The position numbers were made by a program, and so were the translations under genes. Under the pieces are notes generated by a model. The model saw nothing but the letters and a program-made list of their open reading frames with translations, was not told the DNA's origin and did not search any database. Below are positions 63,940 to 64,000 of a stretch of DNA of 64,000 bases, in pieces. Numbering within the stretch: position 1 is the first letter of the stretch; each line of letters opens with the position of its first letter. The stretch lies in the NCBI RefSeq assembly GCF_001708185.1, contig NZ_MDDN01000004.1, forward strand, positions 124,001 through 188,000, given 5' to 3'. Source of the stretch: Lysinibacillus xylanilyticus. GTDB taxonomy: Bacteria > Bacillota > Bacilli > Bacillales_A > Planococcaceae.

Positions 63940-64000
63940 GTGATTTGCATGCTCCTTTCTATTAAAAGCTAAAATAATTATTTATGAACCATTTTATACA

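Overview
The window looks like a chromosomal segment of a low-GC, endospore-forming Bacillales bacterium. Spore-germination genes, SLH-domain surface proteins, a SigV/RsiV pair, a yybP-ykoY riboswitch, a T-box leader and A+T-rich intergenic DNA with AGGAGG-type ribosome binding sites all support this. The protein set most resembles the Lysinibacillus group, but that genus call is inference and no search was run.

Layout. 1-4.5 kb is a decaying accessory zone: a partial flavoprotein gene at the left edge, a secreted CSC protein, an integrase tail, a membrane-protein gene with an in-frame stop, a DUF2975 gene, a frameshifted CPxC protein and an IS3-family transposase tail. 4.5-12 kb has an ArsR-rhodanese regulator with an MFS pump, a DASS anion transporter, a dead VOC gene, a second MFS pump and a degraded membrane-protein pair. 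11.8-12.8 kb has no convincing gene but carries a Fur-box promoter and a terminator about 160 nt apart, a candidate small RNA. 12.8-27 kb is mostly ordinary metabolism and surface genes: two SLH proteins, a LysR/flavin reductase pair, PadR-DUF2812, a Ctc/L25 protein, YjjG, YfkAB radical SAM, an Rpn-type nuclease, an LLM oxidoreductase and a TSUP transporter. 26.5-30.8 kb holds sigV-rsiV and a gerB-gerA pair without gerC. 30.8-44 kb holds an ABC exporter, Mn riboswitch-terC, a BI-1 protein, ferritin, a second ECF sigma/anti-sigma pair, RtcB, a dynamin-like GTPase, ribokinase and an MFS-DUF2197 pair.

44.5-54 kb is the branched-chain amino acid cluster on the minus strand: ilvD, T-box, ilvB-ilvN-ilvC, a leuA remnant, leuB-leuC, leuD. 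The leuA gene is reduced to a 200-bp scar made of its two ends, so this locus cannot make 2-isopropylmalate synthase. Unless another leuA exists elsewhere, leucine auxotrophy is expected even though leuBCD look intact. 54-64 kb has a lactone oxidase/PLP enzyme pair, an isochorismatase gene broken by repeats, a lytic transglycosylase, mscL, metI-metC without a visible S-box, a NUDIX hydrolase, a truncated GNAT gene followed by a 21-bp tandem repeat, and a cupin.

Dispersed repeats are the other theme. One family (four copies) has MITE-like inverted ends and a shared internal GCGAAAGCGAAGCG module that has expanded into 37-bp and 35-bp tandem arrays. A second family has a different end. A third family sits next to the ilv/leu genes and keeps a base-paired stem although its sequence differs between copies. 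No rRNA, tRNA or CRISPR array was seen.
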